Assembly (NCBI GenBank): GCA_023014485.1
Contig: JAJOZX010009462.1
Location: 1 to 64,000 of the forward strand
Length of the DNA: 64,000 nucleotides
From: Bathynomus jamesi
Lineage: Eukaryota; Arthropoda; Malacostraca; Isopoda; Cirolanidae
Direction of reading: 5' to 3'
Made by a program: the position numbers and the translations under genes. Under the pieces are notes generated by a model. That model saw only the letters and a program-made list of their open reading frames with translations, was not told the DNA's origin and did no database searches. Below are positions 21,105 to 33,662 of the stretch, in pieces (the first letter of the stretch is position 1; each line of letters starts with the position of its first letter).

Positions 21105-21616
21105 CCAAAAAAGTTATTGCAAGTGCTTTGAGATCACTCCCAAATCATGTTATTGAAAATAGTGATCCTGTACATAGCTTCAGTCATTCATCAAAAGTTT
21201 AGAAACTGTTTGAAGAAAATCAATAAAAATGATGAAACACAACAGTTATTCAGCAAGAAAGTAAGTTCAGGAAGTGATACTTCAGGGCCTATTTTACTGT
21301 GCAGATTGATTTTAAAGTGTGCAGTATTGGATTTCAAAATGTGCAGTATTGACACTAGCTTACCAAAAGTAAAGGACAATCTTTAGATGACTTATTAACA
21401 TTATATATCTTAAAATAAATGTTAGGTTAAGTATTGCACTAACAAATCACAAAATAGTTATATTAGTATAATAATAAAATAATACTAGGTATAATAATGT
21501 TTGGTTTTCATTTGAATTTTAAGGTTATCATTTGATGAAACCACCCACAACTTGCTGAGGTGCTTTGTTGCATTCAATGCAAATAATGAAGTAATGGCAG
21601 TTCACAAACAAATCGC
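21105..21616 (+). pseudogene. Unknown coding fragment interrupted by element B
   Basis: I do not recognise this protein. The last 110 bases before B read as a frame (from about 21525: LSFDETTHNLLRCFVAFN, then MAVHKQIAY). Across B and across the piggyBac MITE at 35897 the same frame resumes (YGLTLANIATNY, then the segment at 36221-36553). Earlier sequence (from about 21115: KVIASALRSLPNHVIE) may be another part of it. It could be a gene of element G, of another transposon, or a retrotransposed host gene. Confidence 0.45.
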
Positions 21617-22319
21617 ATAGGGGTAATTCTACGAGAAATAGACAAATAAAGTACACCGTAATCTCTTCAAAATTCATGAAACTTGGTGTGAGGGTTGGTT
21701 TAGGTCCAAATTACAAATTTCTGATTTTTTTTGAAAATTGGTCAAGTTGGTCAAATTTTATGGCTTGACCAAATTTTGGTCAAATGAAAAAAATAATAAT
21801 TTTCAAACATAAATATCTCAGCTCCTAATTGTGGTAGTGTAGTAAGTCTTAAATGATAAAATATGTAAAATTAACTGTAGTTTCTAAATATGTATCATTT
21901 CTTTTAGGGTAACAAAAATAAAATTGATTTTTTGGAAAATGTCATTTTTTTTTTTTTTTTTTGCGATTTGGCAGCGAAGATATCATTTTTCAAAAAAAAG
22001 ACCAGGAATAAAAAAATGTTTATTTGATGTATGTACACCATAATAAGTAATAAAAAGTCAGCTTATTGATGATTATTATGAAAAAAAATTGACTAAAAAA
22101 AAAAAATCCTCCAAATTTTAATAATTTTTTGCTTTCTTTCCAGATTTTCAGTATATACCTAATTTTCTAGTATACATAAATTTAACTGACCCTTAAAATG
22201 CCTCAAAACAAAATTTTGTTGCAATCCTATGAAAAAACACTCAAGAAGAATTTTCTGTAACATCAAAAAAGTAATTCTGCCATGGCAGCTGCAAGCTATG
22301 GAATTTTGGAAGAAAATCA

Positions 22320-24742
22320 ATTACTATGCAGCAATTGCTATGTCACAATTAAAAAGAAGCCAATTGTATTAGAACATGTTCAATTCATCCAGAGAGCCGG
22401 AACCTGCGCCAATACCTGACCCAGGCATACTTAACGAATCTATGGAGCGAAGCAGTAGCGATTCCACGAATCCACCACCATTGGAAGAATTTGTTGTTCA
22501 AGACAGGCAATTCAATAAAGATTTGCTCAGCGACAATATTTTACCTTTATTTGATGAAAGCCCTATTAAAACAGGTAATAAAACAATAGAGACTCCGTTC
22601 AGGACATTTGTTTCTTAATGCCAAATTCGTAGTTTTCTGTTTTTAAATATTAGCATCAGCACTTGAATACATATATACAAAATATTTGATATTTGATTAT
22701 TTCACGCAACCTAAATTTATGAATTTGTTTTACAGCTGGATTGAAGCCGGGACAAAAACAGATAAAGGCTTCTACGAAATTCAGATCAACAACGGAAAAG
22801 GTTAAACGAAGTTTTGAAGCTGCTTATGGGGCTCCTATTGACTATTCTGAAGCTGGTCCATCCAAAAAAAGTTGTTTGGAAGATGATTTAGAGAGGCAAG
22901 ACTACTTTTCAGACATAGTTATTGAAATTTGACATTTTAAATTAAATTTAATACAATCATCGAAGTATATACTAAATTAAGTTTTATCTGTTTACATTTT
23001 TATAATCAGACAATATAATACATATACATATATTTTATGAAAAGTTTAATTAAAAATATACTAATTAAACTTAATGTCAAATACACTTTATTTCAGGTAT
23101 CAAAAGGTTATGGAAGAATTAAAGGAGAAATTTCAAGCAAGTAACGATCGCAATCTTAGGTTACAAATACTATCATTGTATCCCTATCCCATTGAAAAAA
23201 CTGCTGACTTCTTTGGAGCAACAAAGTATATGGTGCGTAAGAGCCGCAATCTTCAAAAACAGTTTGGGATTCTTCCTAACATGATGAAAGGGAAGGTCAT
23301 CACAGCTGAAATGAAAAAAAATCATTCAGGAGTTTTATGAAAATGCTGAATATAGTAGGATGTGCCCATGAATCAAAGATTATAAGTTTGCAATAAATGA
23401 AGAGGGTGAAAAAATAAAAAACAAAAAAGACTGGTATTGTGTAACTTGAAAGAGTTATATGCTGAATATGCAAAAAATGATGAAAATCCCAAAATAGGCT
23501 TTAGTACCTTTGCTCATCTTTGACCATCGTGGTGCGTGCTTGCGGGACAAAGTGGAACTCAGTGTCTGGGTATGTACGCATCACCAAAATCTGAAACTAC
23601 AAATATCAGCGTTAGGCATTAAAGATTTAGACTACAAAAAATTAATGTCTTTATCCATCTGCGGCATGGACAATGAAGATTGTATGATGCACCGATGCAA
23701 AAGATGCCTGCGAGAGGTCGGAATAAAAAATTATTTGGAAAGTTTGGACTTCATGGCGATGGAAGAGATAAAATATAAACATTGGGTGTCCGTTGATCAC
23801 TGTATGTTAAAAGATATCACAAACTCCAGAGGAATACGTGGAATCGCTCACCAAAAAAATTGCACAACTGACAAGACACCACTTCACGAATAAATGTCAG
23901 TCGAGTTACTTCAAAAATCTAAAAGAAACTCTGCCCGAAAATGAAGGTGTTTTGGTGGGGGATTTCGCGGAAAACTTCTCATTCATCGTACAAGATTGTG
24001 CCCAGGGGTTTCATTGGGAGAACTCGCAATGTACAGTGCACCCATTCGTTTATTATTCCAAAAACAATGCAGGAAAACTAATTTGCAAAAGTTACTGCTT
24101 CGTTTCAAACCGTCGCAGGTATGATACAATTCTGGTTCATAGTTTTCTCAAAAAATTAATCCTGTGCATCCAACAACAAAATTCAAACCTAACTAAAATT
24201 CATTATTTCACAGATGGATGCACGGCTCAGTATAAGAATAAAACAAATTTTTTAAATTTATGCCATCATTTCGAAGACTTAAAAATTTTGCTGAGTGGAA
24301 TTTTTTTGCGACATCCCACAGGAAGAATGCCTGCGATGGTATTGGCGGAACGGTAAAAAGAGCAATCGCCAGAGAAAGCTTATGATTGCCTCTCGACCAT
24401 CAAATCTTAACAGCTGAGGACTTCTACAATTTCTGCTCTCAAGAATTCCTAATCGCTATTGACTTTTTTTACGTCTCTGAGGCAGAAGTTGTAGATGTAG
24501 AGCTTTCTTTGCAAAAATGTCTGAGTGAACCTATTACTTCTATCAAAGGTACTCAACAATTACATCGCTTTGTCCCAATTTCCAAGAATTCGTTGAAGGT
24601 TTATCCACTCTCTCAGAGTGCACAGTCAGTCGAAATAAGAGAGCTCATTAGAGTTTCTGCTTCGGATCAAGAACATAATACTGTCTCAATGCGAAATTGA
24701 AACAGGCTCTTTTGTGAGTTGTATGTATGAAAATAAACTATG
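22320..24742 (+). pseudogene. Element B transposase, main part (degraded)
   Basis: Presumed exons: about 22320-22577 (PPPLEEFVVQDRQFN; donor near 22578), about 22736-22930 (acceptor TTTACAG; KPGQKQIKASTKF), and from about 23097 (acceptor ATTTCAG; MEELKEKFQ ... LQILSLYPYPIEKTADFFGATK, a helix-turn-helix-like block). Then come VCTHHQNLKLQ and CMMHRCKRCLREV (Cys-rich), VLVGDFAENFSFIVQDCAQGF (first acidic block), IHYFTDGCTAQYKN (second), and a frameshifted FFATSH ... DGIGGTVKRAIARESL (third). It ends at SCMYENKLW where C has inserted. Frameshifts occur near 23330 (A-run), 23510, 23840 and 24300, with several stops. Non-functional. Confidence 0.85.
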
Positions 24743-25968
24743 GGGTCATTCCAGCTCAACTGGTACAGATTTCAGAAAGTTGGTCGGGTGACCATCTCCG
24801 ATTTTCTTCAAATTTTCAGGGTTGATTCATACACCATTCAATAGCTTAAATCTAAAATTTTAGCTTCCTCAGTCAAAAATGTTTAATTTTATGGTTGCTT
24901 AAATGGCCCCCACCTTCAACAAAAAATGCCCATGTTGGGCTTGATCAGCCAATGCCTTCATTTTGAGAGGCCTTGAAAAGTGTCTTCTAGTAGGAGTAGA
25001 AGCTTCAACTTTGTCTTGCCAATACAACTTCTGGTGTGCTTTTGAATTTTGCAAGCTAAAAGGCTGTGGAACAAATAGTTTCTGAGTTACAAGTGCTTAA
25101 ACATGGCTCTATTTTGAAGCTTGCATCAATTCCTCCCACTTTTACGACTACCATTTTCAAAAGTTTTAGTTCTACATCACTCACAGCTGTTTTAATACTC
25201 CTAATAGTCTCTATGGGTTGTAAATTTATGAGTGAAATAAAAAAATAACCAAAAAAAGATTTTTTTTTTTTTTAAATTTCCAAAAGTTGATATTTTCACA
25301 AAATTTGCAAAATTAACATCAACTTTGGGGCGTAATATAAAGGTGTCTGAAATTAGTCAGGGAGTTGATACTTCTAGTAAAGAAAGATACATATGTGTAC
25401 AAAAACATATATTAAAGAATAGATCTCAACTCAACTCCTTCATATAGTTTTGGCTATTCAAAGAAAAGTACTTTTTGTGAAAAATTCTGAATTTTTTCAA
25501 AATTTTGAAATGTTTAAATTTCTTTTTACAATATGAATTGTAATTTTACTTCCATTTTATTACTTGGTAAGTTAATTCACAAATGTTAAATTATCTAAAT
25601 AAGTTTTACTCATAAAAAAGATAATATATACCTAGATTATTACTACATTTGCAGTTAACACAACAGATGGACCAGCTTGTAGGCTCAATACTTGGATCTA
25701 CCTAAGTAAATCATGTAGAACCATGTTCTACTGCTCTTTAAGCACTTCCTAGTAATTTAAATTATGCCGTTAGTACAGATAAACTAGCAGTAACCACCAT
25801 TTTCAGTACAAAACCTTAAATTTAAGTAGCTTTGTTGTATTACTTCCTTTAATACAAGTGTACAGTACTTAGCTATATACAATAATGAATTCCTGAGTTT
25901 TTAAGCCTGTGAATTATTGGCTATAAGTTCATATTCTTTTTTTAATATGTGTTGTTTTATGTAAATTC

Positions 25969-26565
25969 CAGTGGCGACTCGTGGTATAAATGTATGGGGG
26001 TGCGATTTCATAAAATTGTACGACAACACGGACTCACAATAGGCTAGCGCGAATCCAACTGCTGCTCACAAGAGTACTTGTATTAACATATGCGGCTATG
26101 CCAGACGTACAATTCTAGTTAATTACAAATAAGTAATAATTTCAATAAAATACATATAAATGGCTTATATCATTATTACTGAAGTAACTATTAGTAAAAA
26201 TAAAGTTGTTATTATAAAAAAAATTCGCGATTGTACTTATATTTTCATTACAACAGTAAAATATAATTTATATTTACTTGAGCGAAAAATCTATCGCTCC
26301 ATTCGGCTGCAATATTATTTTGTATTCAAACAGCAGTACGCTGTTTGAAGCTATGCTATAAGTTTAGAATATTATGTACTGTATGAAGGCTTACTCAAAA
26401 TGCCTCATGAATCATGATATGCCACATGAATTTTTAAAATATATTTCAAGAATATTTATTTTAATATCTTAAAATTAATATATTTTTTATCTGTTAAATT
26501 AATATTCATCGTTTCAAGCAAGGGGGAGCGACCGCTCCATCGCTCCTATACGCCAGTCGCCACTG
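25969..26565. mobile_element. hAT MITE, 8-bp TSD GTAAATTC
   Basis: Ends CAGTGGCGACTCGTGG and CGCCAGTCGCCACTG, flanked by exact 8-bp duplications GTAAATTC (25961-25968, 26566-26573). The uninterrupted site exists in palindrome A near 13802 (ATGTAAATTCGTACG), which is direct empty-site evidence. Non-coding. The interior mirrors ATGGGGGTGCG with GGGGGAGCG near the ends. Confidence 0.96.
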
Positions 26566-26711
26566 GTAAATTCGTATGTAAACTTATATATAGCTAATAA
26601 CTCTTATGTTTAGACACTGACTCAGGAATTTATTATTGTACTCAGGCTTTAAGTCTGATTGTCTTCAACACTCCATGGCCTCAAAGCCATAAATTGGCAA
26701 TTTATTATTCA

Positions 26712-28459
26712 GCTTGATACAGGTCTGTAGTTACTTAGGCTTCTTTTAAAATACTCCTCAATTTTAGATAAACAATTATTTGATAACTTGTACTGTCTCC
26801 CCATTTTCCCAGCAACTGTAGGTGGTTCAATTGAACACAAAACATGTTGGAATGGAATCCAGCAAACATCCTCTTGTTCAGGCCATTTAAAAGGATTCTT
26901 TTTCATGAAATTTACTAATAGATCCTTCTCAGTATCACACACTTCAACTATGTTTCCAACAAATCAATCACCTTCATAGAAACAGGCCACATATGTACCA
27001 GGTTTATATTGGTAAGCCACATTTTCTTGTGTAGCAGTGAGGAAGGAAAATTGTACGTTAAAGAAATTTTCATCATTAGAAATTTTGTACAGTTTAATGC
27101 CTGTTGATGAAGGTCTAAAGCAGTGATATGAACGGGTTCCTGGGATTGTCTTAATTAAGGAATACCTTTTTTCTAACTCAAATAAATTAGCATTTTCCTC
27201 AATTTTAGCTGAATCACTGTACAGAAATTGTATACCATTAATATTAGATTTGCACCAATTGAACATCTCTTTTGGATTGGTGATGTGACCTTTACTTGTT
27301 GCTTGTAGACTTGCGCGGGCAACTAACCTTTTGACGGTGCTACCAACGCCATCACACGGGCTCTTTCCGTGAGAGGTGGCAAAAAAGTTCCATTCACATA
27401 TTAGTTGGAAATCTTTTTCATGTAACACTGAATTAATGATGTTTTTATAGTTTTTATATTGACTTGCTGCGCCATCACTAAAGTAACAAATATGTTTTAG
27501 TTTAGGATTCTGACTTTTAAGTAATTTCAAGGCTTCACATAAAAAAGAATGAACTGCAGTTGTGTTGTGTGTAAGTGAATCTGATATTACACAAAAATTT
27601 GTAACTTTTAGTTCACCATCAACTTTTTGATAGCAGACTACCGGATGCAAGGTAGCCTGGGTATTGTCCCAGTGATGCCCTTGTACAGCATCCTGAATTA
27701 TAAAACTATAGTTTTCAGAGAAATCAACAAGCACTAATGCTGTAGAATCATTGAGGTTTTCTTTACAGTCAGACAAGTATTTTGATTGGGCTTTTGCTAT
27801 GAAATGGTGTACTTTCAACTTTTTTGCACTTTCACATATGTCTTCTACTACATTCGAAACACTTTTTGTCATTGTGACCAGTTGGGTATAGTCTGTATGA
27901 AGCCACTGCTTAAAGGAAACTTCATCATCCATGTCATAATCATTGTTTTCAAAAATGGTAAGAAGCCAATCCTGTAATTCATTTAAACCAGGACATGTTT
28001 TGCAGTTATTAATCATACAGTTTCTGGTTTCAGTGTTGCAGACTATTTTCCCTAGTAACTCTCTTAATTCTACTTTGACGGGGAGTGATTCACATAAAAG
28101 TTTAAAGTTCTGGTGTGTTTCACAAATGCATATATTGTGTGATCCTTTACTCCTCATACCCATACACCATTTTGGTCTCAGTTCAAAAAACTTTGATTTG
28201 GAGATTGTCATTTGGATATTTATTTTTGTAAAGCGTATATAATTCTCTGATATTTGTCAACAACAGTATTTTCTGCTTGTGAACCTTCCCTTGTGGTGTT
28301 TTTATTGATTTGTAGTCTTTTTTACCAGGGCATTCTCTAGTATATTCATTGTTTTGGAAAAATTCTATCACTCTTTCCTTTATTTCATTGCTTATACCCT
28401 TGCTACTCTTTTTATTTCTCATTATAGGAAGGATACCTTCTTTTCGCTTTAAGGCCCTC
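26712..28459 (-). pseudogene. Element C transposase: catalytic core and C-terminal domain
   Basis: This is the downstream part of the C gene, continuing from 32654 after removal of D. It shows SISNEIKERVIEFF-type sequence and CPGKKDYKSI, FFELRPKWCMGM, GSHNICICETHQN (His/Cys), CMINNCKTCPGLNE, then ALVLVDFSENYSFIIQDA (first Asp), HICYFSDGAASQYKN (second Asp), and FFATSHGKSPCDGVGSTVKR (third acidic block). The C-terminal domain reads NVAYQYKPGTYVACFYEGD, then TGA where palindrome A has Trp, then FVGNIVEVCDTEKD to EQEDVCWIPFQHV. Defects: a frameshift near 28195, the TGG-to-TGA stop near 26966, and the D insertion. Otherwise well preserved. Confidence 0.87.
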
Positions 28460-31400
28460 GGGTCATTCCATGTCAAGTCAGCCACCTAAAACACTCACCC
28501 CTTTCAATTTTGCTCATACTTGGCACAATAGCAGATATACATGCCAAACTTAAATTCCCAAATTATTAGAGCTGACTGACCTTTGGTTACTGAGATACAA
28601 GGTCACAAAGTTGTGACATTTTGACCTTTTTTGCGTTAAATGACTATTTTCAAAATGGTGTAACTAAAAAACTTAAAGCTAGAGCATTGATTTTGGTCTC
28701 ATTTTAAAGCTCTTTAGTAGCCCCTTGTTTATTGTCTCTTGTTAAATATCTCTACTGTGAAAAATAAAAAATCCTTTCAAAAGTTGACGTTTGACCTTGA
28801 ATAAAAAAAAAATACCTTCTCCTAAAAAATTCAATTTTTTTACATTAATACCTTGAGTCATGTACAACAAAATCCCAAGAAGCTGTAAGTGGCTGATAAC
28901 TAGTTCAATGTATAAAAAATAATAAATTCAAGCAACATTTTGAAAAAAGTCATTTTATACAAAAATTGTCAAAAAGTCATGACTTTGTGACCTTGTATGT
29001 CAGTAACCATTTTTGTCTAAGGTCAGCTCAATCTCTTACAAATACAACCCATATCTACATACTATCTGCAGCCTTCTACAAACAAGCAAATGCTTATTTT
29101 TAAATATTTGTTCTTTACCCACCTCACCTGTATGTTGTGCATGTATGTGATGGTTTTCAGTAGTTGACAAGATTCTTGTGGGCCACCCAATTTATTGTGA
29201 TTTCTAGAAGAGAAAATTTTTAATGTATACCTAGATAGCTACCTAATTAACAAATACAAGTAACATATTAAAATGTACATACAATATGTATAGGTATAGT
29301 GCTCATTGATTTCCATTTATCACAACTTAAAATGTATGCAGTGTATATATAGTTACATGACCATTTTAATTTTGAATTCTTACCTTTCTGTGCTGTAGAT
29401 CTGCCAAAGCTTTGGATGCCTTCAAAGTAACTTCTTTGCAAATCCTGTATGTTCGTCCATTAGTAGTAGATGCCTCAACTTGTGTTAGAATATCTGAATA
29501 TGGTAAGATTAATTCATCTGGTCAACCAGGATACACAAATGATGGGTTTGGGCCATGAGGATGAAGGAATGTGACTTTTACTTCTCTATTCTCTGGTATC
29601 TTTTCCAGCACATATGCCACCCACCAATGGCCATCATATGCAGCAGTAACAAAACCATGTATTTTCTCCTCAGTCACAACTTCTTCCTTTTCAGTAACTT
29701 TCTCAATATTTGAATAATCTGATAATGAATAATGTTTAACCTTAAGAGAAGTCAATGAAACTGGCTGTAAATGGTGTAATTTCTGTGTACCAGCAATAGT
29801 CCTTGCAGTTGAGTGTCTTTCTTGGAGAAGTTGGCTTTCCTCTTCATGCTCTTTATTGGTTGAAAAATGACATTTTATATTTACAATATTTTCACTTGCA
29901 AATATATATAACTGTTCTGTAGTAAGGATCTGTTCATCATAAGGTCGTTGTAGACTAGCTTTTGCAGCTAATCTCTTAACTGTGCCTCCAACACCATCAC
30001 AGGGTCCCTTTCCATGACTTGTTGCAAAAAAAGTCCATTCTGCCTCAATTCCAAAATCATCTCTGTGATGGCAAAGATTCAAAAAGTTTTTGCAGTTCTT
30101 ATACTGTTCTGCACACCCATCTGAAAAGTAAATTATTTTGTGGATGGAACCGATGGATGAGATATTATCTTTTAGGAATTTTATCAGATGCTTTTGAAAC
30201 AAATGTACAGCAACTGTGTTATGGATGTTACACTCTGAAATAATAACAAAGCTAAGGTGAGCAATCTCATCTTCCTTTTTATAGTAAATAACAAATGGAT
30301 GTAGAGTAGCCATCTCATTGTTCCAGTGAAAGCTCTGAACCTCATCTTGAAGAATAAAGGAATAATTTTCAGCAAAATCACACACAGCAAGGACCTCACC
30401 ATCTTTCAAAGACATTTTTGTTTCACGGTAATAAGTTGCTTGCATCTTTGTCTTGAAGTCATGTATCTGGTATTCTTTCAGTTGGTTACAGAATTGGTCA
30501 ATATATTCATCTGTATTCAGTTCTACTGATTCAAGATTTGACCGATCTGTATTGGTCCACTTTTTAAAATTTATGATATCAATGAAGTTGTTTGTAAATA
30601 TGTCCAGTAGTCTGTTTTTTAAATCTGATGGATCTACATTGTTCACATTGTCTGAGGCAGCATTTCTGTGAGGCAGGATTGCATTCCATAAAGGCAACAC
30701 AATGACGTACATTCTTAATAGGTGTGTCATCATTTGCAGTTAGTTTTTCTAATTCAGCTCCTACAAACATAAGTTTGGCATTCTGATGAATTGTACAGAC
30801 ACATACTGAGTGAGTTCCTGTTGCTCCAGCAATAACACACTGCTTTGGACGCAATTCTGCAAATTTACTGAATCTCACCTTAACCAAAGGATTTCTTTCT
30901 TTGAAAATATGATAGGCTTCTTTTAAATTGCAAAGTAAAAGATGCTTTTGCAAATGTATCCTTCCTCTTTCATTGTCAATGATACTACAATAGTCTTTCT
31001 TTCCTGGCATTGTTCTACTGATGTCTTCTGAAAGATAAAATGCTTTAATAGCGTCAACAGTATCCTGTTTAATTCTTTTCCCACCCTTTGGATTTGGGTC
31101 TGAAAGGACACCTTTTTCTTCAACTATTTTTTTAGCAATAGATGCTGTATGCCTTGTTGTGTTAAATTCTGAAGCAATTTTCCTAATGCTCCAACTTTTG
31201 GGCAATACAGTGAGGATTTTTATTTTATCACTTCTTTTAGTATTTTCATTTTTGAATTTTTCCTCGAGTTGATTTATTATTTCTAAACAGTCTACATCTC
31301 CAGATGGCTCCTTAAATTGTGAGTCAGAAATCTCTTTTCCTGCAACTGTTTCCATTCTCTTCTTAACTGTCTCTGTCACCTTGCTTAGTTTTTTAGCTCC

Positions 31401-32649
31401 ATATGACTTTTGCTCTACAAGCTTTTTTTTTTTATATGGGTGATTCACCAATTGAAACAAAAGAAGCATTCAAAGTACACATCTCATGGTTTTGCTCTGA
31501 AGTTGATGCATCACTATTGTCAACATTTTCAATTTTCTCAAGATCTTCAGGTGGTTCACTACTACAAGAATCATCATTTATGTCTGAATTCAAAGTGCCT
31601 ATTCCTTTCTCAGGCAAGGACTCAAGATGTTCTCTACACTGCTTACAAAGTCTGTGATGTAGTGTTAAGTGCAGATTGGGAAACTTATTTACAAGTTCCT
31701 GTGGTACAATTCTCAAACTCTTCTTTCAACACTGACCTTTGTGACGCAACAAAGGATCAGCACACTTCTGTTTGTTTTAAATGTTCCATGTTTGTACTCT
31801 GAAATCACAAAAGCACAAAGAAAATCCTGAAAAGAAAACAATGAACAATTAATGAATTATTAAATAAATTTTTATACATGTATTTAGTAAAAATAAATTA
31901 ACTTTAACTTGAAGTCAGGAGTCAACTCTGTAAAGTTGACAGTACTTATATACTAGTTGGGCCTTTGGATCAGCGCTACTCCAGTAGATTTGGGGCTGTC
32001 GAGGGGTTTAACCCTGGTTGTCTTTTAAAAGACTTCTTTTGGCACAGGTCACAAAAAGGTTTTTGAACTAATAATGTTAAGTTGAACTAAGTCTTCACTG
32101 ACACTCAGAACAGAACTTTTAAATAAATGAACTGACAAAAAAAATCTAAAATTGAAGAATGATGCCAACTTCATTTATTTTTTATACATTGAACTAGTTA
32201 TCAGCCACTTACAGCTTCTTGGGATTTTGTTGTACATGACTCAAGGTATTAATGTAAAAAAATTGAATTTTTTAGGAGAAGGTATTTTTTTTTTATTCAA
32301 GGTCAAAGGTCAACTTTTGAAGGGATTTTTTTATTTTTCACAGTAGAGATATTTAACAAGAGACAATAAACAAGGGGCTACTAAAGAGCTTTAAAATGAG
32401 ACCAAAATCAATGCTCTAGCTTTAATAGTTTTTAGTTACACCATTTTGAAAATAGTCATCTAACGCAAAAAAGGTCAAAATGTCACAACTTTGTGACCTT
32501 GTATCTCAGTAACCAAAGGTCAGTCAGCTCTAATAATTTGGAAATTTAAGTTTGGCATGTATATCTGCTATTGTGCCAAGTATGAGCAAAATTGAAAGGG
32601 GTGAGTGCAAAAAGTGCCATTTTGTGGCTGAGTTGACATGGAATGACCC
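28460..32649 (-). mobile_element. Element D: GGGTCATTCC-ended transposon inside C, 4-bp TSD CCTC
   Basis: Ends GGGTCATTCCATGTCAAG at 28460 and ACATGGAATGACCC at 32649, with TSD CCTC at 28456-28459 and 32650-32653. TIRs are about 480 bp (to about 28930 and from about 32170). Removing D rejoins the C gene in frame (ARMVNAVR + ALKRKEG). At 4190 bp with no nested element, D is the best single view of the family. The gene lies on the minus strand. Confidence 0.96.
29340..31790 (-). pseudogene. Element D transposase (best-preserved family member)
   Basis: Order on the minus strand: a Cys/His-rich N-terminus (PLLRHKGQC, HHRLCKQCREHL, 31780-31610), an acidic linker, a basic segment (KKLSKVTETVKKRMET), a helix-turn-helix-like block (KIKILTVLPKSWSIRKIASEFN at 31230-31165), PGKKDYCSI, FSKFAELRPKQC, GTHSVCVCTIHQN, and CCLRQCEQC. 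Then VCDFAENYSFILQDEVQ (first Asp), IIYFSDGCAEQYKN (second), and FFATSHGKGPCDGVGGTVKR (third). The C-terminal domain is FVTAAYDGHWWVAYVLE to NPSFVYPG. A TGA at about 29521 replaces an expected Trp, and the alignable sequence continues (PDELILPYSDILTQ) to about 29340. Other defects: a frameshift at the A-run near 31430, one near 30630, and a stop near 31735. Confidence 0.87.
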
Positions 32650-32653
32650 CCTC

Positions 32654-33662
32654 ACAGCATTAACCATTCTGGCTAACACTTCAAATTCTTTCATAATTCT
32701 TTCTCTGGACCAGGTTTTACCAATTGGAAGGAGTGTTAGAATTTGTATCTTTTCTTGTCTGGTACTAGTTTTACACTTTTCTTTCAGTTCCTCTATCATA
32801 TGCTGATAACACTTTTCTTCCTCACTCTCTATAGGTTTCTCCGCTTCCTCATCCAAAATGCTAGGCTTCATATGAAGTACTTTTGACAGCTTTGATTTTG
32901 TTGGTTTCAATTTGCTTTAGTTTCCTTTTCGCGTAAAACTTTTGATCTCTTGCTCTTACATACTTAATGGGTGAGCATTCTAGTGAACCTAACGTTTTGT
33001 CAAATGTCTCCTTAACTATTTCTTCTGGAACATATTCATCACTACCTGAGTCTTTTTCATCTTCAATTGTCTTGGCTCTAGAGAAGCATGTTGAGCAAAG
33101 TTTCTGTCCTGGTATCAGATTCAGTCTAGTTGCTATGTCTTTGTCAATAATTTGTAGTGATTCTGCAAATAAAGTAGGGTAATGTAAACTCTAAACACAT
33201 TGTAAAATAATTTTAAAACCTCAACATTTGGTTGTAGGCTATTCGTATAAAATATTCAAAACATATGCATTCAGTAGCACAGTATATAGCCTACCCTATT
33301 AAAATTAAATAGCTAATTTAGGTTACAATTTACAATATAAACTTCTTTATGAAATATAAATATATTAGTACCAATATTTACTTACTTGTTATCTTCTTTC
33401 GATGATTTCTCCATGGATCTTAGCAGCTACGTTGCATTTGTTGGTAATGCATTCTAAACATTTTTTCATGGTGGTAGCATACAGTAGCACTATTTGGGTT
33501 GATTACAGTTGCTTTTGTTCTCCACAATAGCAGTTTCCTTGTTTCATCTGTCAGCTCATGTAAGGTATACATACCCACCTTCCTGGTGAGTCTGTGTTCA
33601 TGACATGGATCATCCAAGTACATACCAAAGCTGCACTTTGATTCTTGATTAGAATAAGCCAT
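32654..33662 (-). pseudogene. Element C transposase: N-terminal exons
   Basis: First exon 33662 to about 33424 starts MAYSNQESKCSFGMYLDDPC and has a Cys/His pattern (C-x8-CHEH ... VCYHHEKMF) suggestive of a zinc-binding domain. After an intron (acceptor TTTGCAG near 33163) it continues NLIPGQKLCSTCFSR and SDEYVPEEIVKETFD. After a frameshift near 32910 it reads MIEELKEKC ... KIQILTLLPIGKTWSRERIMKEFEVLARMV, the helix-turn-helix-like block shared with B, D and F, ending at the D insertion. Intron placement mirrors that of B. Confidence 0.8.

Noticed and set aside
30019..30671. Plus-strand frames across element D
   Set aside because: They are shadows of the minus-strand transposase, which has all family motifs.
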